Origin: Blastocatellia bacterium
Lineage (GTDB): Bacteria > Acidobacteriota > Blastocatellia > Chloracidobacteriales > JADJPF01
Direction of reading: 5' to 3'
DNA length: 8,461 nucleotides
Assembly (NCBI GenBank): GCA_023265235.1
Contig: JAHFUF010000184.1
Span: 1 to 8,461, forward strand
The first letter of the stretch is position 1. Every line of letters starts with the position of its first letter. Of the stretch, positions 6,706 to 8,461 are shown piece by piece. The position numbers and the translations under genes are program-made. The notes beneath the pieces are model-generated. The model was not told where the DNA came from, ran no database searches, and saw only the letters and a list, made by a program, of their open reading frames with translations.

Positions 6706-6747
6706 GCTTAAGTTGCTTCTGAAGTTTTGGCTTAAGTTATTTCTGAA
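6706..6747 (-). repeat. 24-nt spaced direct duplication around the stop of the acidic protein gene
   Basis: GCTTAAGTT followed by TTCTGAA, with two differing bases between them, occurs at 6706-6723 and again at 6730-6747. On the coding strand the first copy encodes SEIT and the TAA stop; the second, in the same frame 8 codons later, would encode SEAT and another TAA. The two copies match at 16 of 18 positions. Confidence 0.6.
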
Positions 6748-7412
6748 TGATCAACTTCATCATCCTCTAATTCACCTTCTCCTATAGGCTCAATGTCTGT
6801 AGGAGCTTCTGCCCATTCAGCTTCTAATGGTTCAGCATCTTCTGTCACTTCTTCTTCTAAAGAACTAACCTCTATATCCTGGGTTGGTTCATCGCTAATT
6901 AATACATTCTGTTTCACTACACGATCCCAACGAGGAGATTCTTTAGTTAATTTAGAAGCACTAACTGCTTTAGGTAAAGCTTCTTTTTTAGTAAAAAGAA
7001 ACTTAGAAAACTGTGACAATAATTCTAAGGTTTTATTTTTACCAGCTAAATCCATTAAGTAACAAAAGTAGCGTAAGCTAACACGAGCTATATCATCTTG
7101 TGCTGAGCTTTCTAATTTAGACTTAATGTTGCTAGTAGTTTCACTGTTTTCTATTGCATCACGAATTGAAGCAATATTATTCATCAAATCATAGATTTGA
7201 ATATTACGAGAATTTTGGCTACCACCTGTTGAAGAAAAAACTGTAGATACCAATCCGCGAATTACTTCTTCTGTATCTGCGTTAGGGGGATCGAGCTTCA
7301 CCTTACGCAATTCTTCTTCAGAGTCTGGCATGTCAAATTCTAAAAAACATACCTCTTGAGGGCCAAGCCTGACCTCAATTTCATAAGTTCCTGCAAATCC
7401 TCGCGCCGACAA
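6732..7412 (-). CDS. Unrecognised protein with a long acidic C-terminal tail
   Basis: I do not recognise the family of this 226-residue protein. The first 45 residues alternate hydrophobic and charged positions (GTYEIEVRLGPQEVCFLEF) and look like beta strands. Residues 73-145 look helical and carry a hydrophobic stretch, RYFCYLMDLAG (114-124). After K167 there is no Lys or Arg, and 23 of the last 53 residues are Asp or Glu, so the tail is probably disordered and strongly negative. There is no signal peptide or membrane segment, so a cytosolic location is likely. The start is TTG at 7412, fixed by an in-frame TAA 15 nt upstream and a full-consensus Shine-Dalgarno; the first ATG is 27 codons in and would lose the conserved-looking strand region. 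The shared terminator at 6666-6690 follows. It lies between two alpha-glucan genes, but that alone does not assign a role. Confidence 0.8.
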   Translation of the reverse strand: MSARGFAGTYEIEVRLGPQEVCFLEFDMPDSEEELRKVKLDPPNADTEEVIRGLVSTVFSSTGGSQNSRNIQIYDLMNNIASIRDAIENSETTSNIKSKLESSAQDDIARVSLRYFCYLMDLAGKNKTLELLSQFSKFLFTKKEALPKAVSASKLTKESPRWDRVVKQNVLISDEPTQDIEVSSLEEEVTEDAEPLEAEWAEAPTDIEPIGEGELEDDEVDHSEIT

Positions 7413-7415
7413 GTG

Positions 7416-7423
7416 ACCTCCTT
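7416..7423 (-). promoter_or_regulatory. Full-consensus Shine-Dalgarno deciding a TTG start
   Basis: The minus strand reads AAGGAGGT immediately before CAC and the TTG at 7412-7410. This is the full anti-16S complement and the strongest ribosome site in the window. The gap from GGAGG to the start is only 4 nt, which is short. An in-frame TAA just upstream rules out a longer protein. Confidence 0.75.
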
Positions 7424-7447
7424 TTTCTTAAAACAAGCTAAAGTAGC

Positions 7448-7471
7448 ACTATATTTAAGTTTATCGATAAA
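7448..7471 (-). promoter_or_regulatory. Candidate -10 element with an adjacent palindrome for the acidic protein gene
   Basis: TATAGT on the minus strand (7453-7448) would place the transcription start about 28 nt before the TTG codon. Six nt further upstream lies a perfect 12-bp palindrome, TTTATCGATAAA (7460-7471), in the expected -10/-35 spacer, where a repressor could bind. The -35 match is poor (TTAATT with a 16-nt spacer). Confidence 0.3.
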
Positions 7472-7724
7472 TTAATTAAACTCTTATTTTGTTGCAGGGC
7501 ATTTCTACCATCTGTTTTAAGATCCGTCAAGAGGAGATATAAGAATTTTGCGCAATAATCGCTATAAATTAGATAAAACTTTTAATAATAGTGTGATTTG
7601 TTACTTTTTTTATCTTTTAAGGCTATTTTATAAAGAAGTTAGCTAGTTTTTTTATTTGCTATCACTTCTAACCTATACAAATTGAAATTGTCATTGTAAA
7701 AACTTTTCCTATTATTTAACAAGC

Positions 7725-7741
7725 AAAAAGTAGATCTTTTT
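7725..7741 (-). terminator. Weak AT-rich hairpin downstream of the debranching enzyme gene
   Basis: AAAAAG (7725-7730) and CTTTTT (7736-7741) form a 6-bp stem around a 5-nt loop, about 30 nt beyond the stop codon of the pullulanase-like gene. On the minus strand the 3' arm is itself a T5 run. Only one G-C pair is present, so it may not terminate efficiently, but no better candidate was found in the gap. Confidence 0.25.
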
Positions 7742-7772
7742 TATTTATAGCCAAGAAAATTATCATTAAGCT

Positions 7773-8461
7773 TTAAGCTTTTACTGCCATAATGGCTGCG
7801 CTACGTGATGGAACGGTAACAGTATGTTTGTTAATTCTAATGGAAGAGTTTTCTATTGGTAGTAAAGTAGCTTGTCTATTATCTACAAAAACCTGCCAAT
7901 GGCCATTAGGAACAGGAAAATCCTGTGCTTTACTACTAGCATTAAATAGTATTAAAGCCTGTGACCAAGAATCTTTTCCTGTAACATCGATTAATAAATA
8001 CCCAAGAGTATTTTCTTCTAGTACTAGCCCAAGGTCTGAGTCAAGAAAATGAACAGCTTTTTTTACCTGTGTAGCAGTACTAAGCCGAAACATCGTGTGA
8101 GCTTTTCGTAAAGCAATCAAGCCTCGATAATAATCAAAAAGATCTTTATTAAGTAATTTATCTTGCCAACGCAACATATTAATTGCGTCAGGCTTATTGT
8201 AAGTATTATCTAATCCTAGTTTAGAGCGTGCAAATTCTTGGCCGCTTTGTAGAAAAGGAATACCTTGAGAAGTAAAAAGAATTGCTGCACCAAGTTTATT
8301 CATAGCTCTACGATCTAGGTCGCTAATCCCCCCATCGTCAAAGGTTGAAAGCATTAGTCTATCAGCAAAAGTATGGTTATCATGACACTCAACATAATTA
8401 ACTACTTCGCTAGGATAGCTAGCAAAATCATCTGTCGCGCCTTTAATCCCTTGCTTAACTC
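7773..8461 (-). CDS. Type I pullulanase-like GH13 debranching enzyme, C-terminal 228 residues
   Basis: The frame stays open to the window edge, so the ATG at 8354 is internal: the 35 codons before it encode KGATDDFASYPSEVVNYVEC and HDNHTFADRL, the region IV motif with the transition-state Asp in HDN. This layout, followed by TSQGIPFLQSGQEFARSK (visible residues 63-80) and NTYNKPDAINMLRW (85-98), is characteristic of type I pullulanases and related GH13 debranching enzymes that cleave alpha-1,6 branches of pullulan, amylopectin or glycogen. The last 100 or so residues form the C-terminal beta domain, ending in VPSRSAAIMAVKA. The nucleophile and acid/base, any carbohydrate-binding domains and any signal peptide are outside the window, so pullulanase cannot be firmly separated from isoamylase or GlgX types, although the sequence favours pullulanase. 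It could work with the amylase at 5172-6641. Confidence 0.88.
   Translation of the reverse strand, partial: VKQGIKGATDDFASYPSEVVNYVECHDNHTFADRLMLSTFDDGGISDLDRRAMNKLGAAILFTSQGIPFLQSGQEFARSKLGLDNTYNKPDAINMLRWQDKLLNKDLFDYYRGLIALRKAHTMFRLSTATQVKKAVHFLDSDLGLVLEENTLGYLLIDVTGKDSWSQALILFNASSKAQDFPVPNGHWQVFVDNRQATLLPIENSSIRINKHTVTVPSRSAAIMAVKA

Larger units (their letters stand above)
7413..7772. other. AT-rich 360-base gap upstream of the acidic protein gene
   Basis: The right-hand end of the acidic protein gene is followed by its ribosome site, its -10 candidate and the 12-bp palindrome. The middle has a GAGGAG sequence (7531-7536) followed 11 nt later by a TTG-started open frame of 32 codons (7548-7646), weakly supported. 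A T7 run at 7647-7653 lies inside the loop of a possible AGAAGT/ACTTCT stem (7634-7669). The end next to the pullulanase-like gene is the weak hairpin at 7725-7741. No convincing gene, RNA or mobile element is visible. Confidence 0.55.

Noticed and set aside
6793..7062. 89-codon open frame on the plus strand
   Set aside because: It lies antisense to the acidic tail region of the minus-strand gene; its serine-rich composition is a mirror of Glu/Asp codons, and it has no ribosome site.
7792..8052. 86-codon open frame on the plus strand
   Set aside because: It is antisense to the clear pullulanase-like coding sequence and shows no recognisable protein features.
8352..8354. ATG at 8354 (minus strand) as the start of a short glycosidase
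   Set aside because: The 35 codons upstream continue the same protein and encode the GH13 region IV motif HDNHT; the gene extends past the window edge.

Overview
The window is AT-rich bacterial DNA with short intergenic gaps, except for two AT-rich non-coding stretches of about 295 and 360 bases. It carries six complete protein genes and two that run off the ends. An SBBP-type beta-propeller protein, a futalosine-route menaquinone gene (mqnA) and a cytoplasmic-type GH13 amylase together would suit an Acidobacteriota-like organism, perhaps a low-GC member of the Blastocatellia. That assignment is an inference from gene content: no rRNA or other phylogenetic marker was seen.

Left part, plus strand (2-3699): the 3' part of a large SBBP-repeat protein, then purK (purine synthesis) after 15 nt, then prmC (release-factor glutamine methyltransferase) after 5 nt. 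The spacing suggests one transcript, although the three products have unrelated jobs.

Middle, minus strand (4876-3702): mqnA (chorismate dehydratase) followed by a very short XdhC-type protein. The ribosome-binding site of the second gene overlaps the stop codon of the first. This pair converges tail to tail on prmC with only 2 nt between the stops.

An intergenic region (4877-5171) separates mqnA from a divergent alpha-amylase gene. It holds plausible overlapping divergent promoters, two possible stem-loops and a possible 26-codon hydrophobic mini-ORF. The amylase (5172-6641) keeps the GH13 catalytic triad, has no signal peptide, and differs at two positions expected to be calcium ligands.

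Right part, minus strand: a shared terminator hairpin, an unrecognised 226-residue protein with a strongly acidic tail and a TTG start behind a full-consensus Shine-Dalgarno, a 360-base AT-rich gap, and the C-terminal 228 residues of a pullulanase-like GH13 debranching enzyme. The amylase and the debranching enzyme could together break down glycogen-like alpha-glucan. The acidic protein lies between them, but nothing in its sequence links it to glucan metabolism.

I found no rRNA, tRNA, CRISPR array, insertion sequence or obvious defence system, and no convincing new biological system. The best leads are the amylase leader region, the altered amylase calcium site, the single-domain XdhC protein coupled to mqnA, and the orphan acidic-tail protein.
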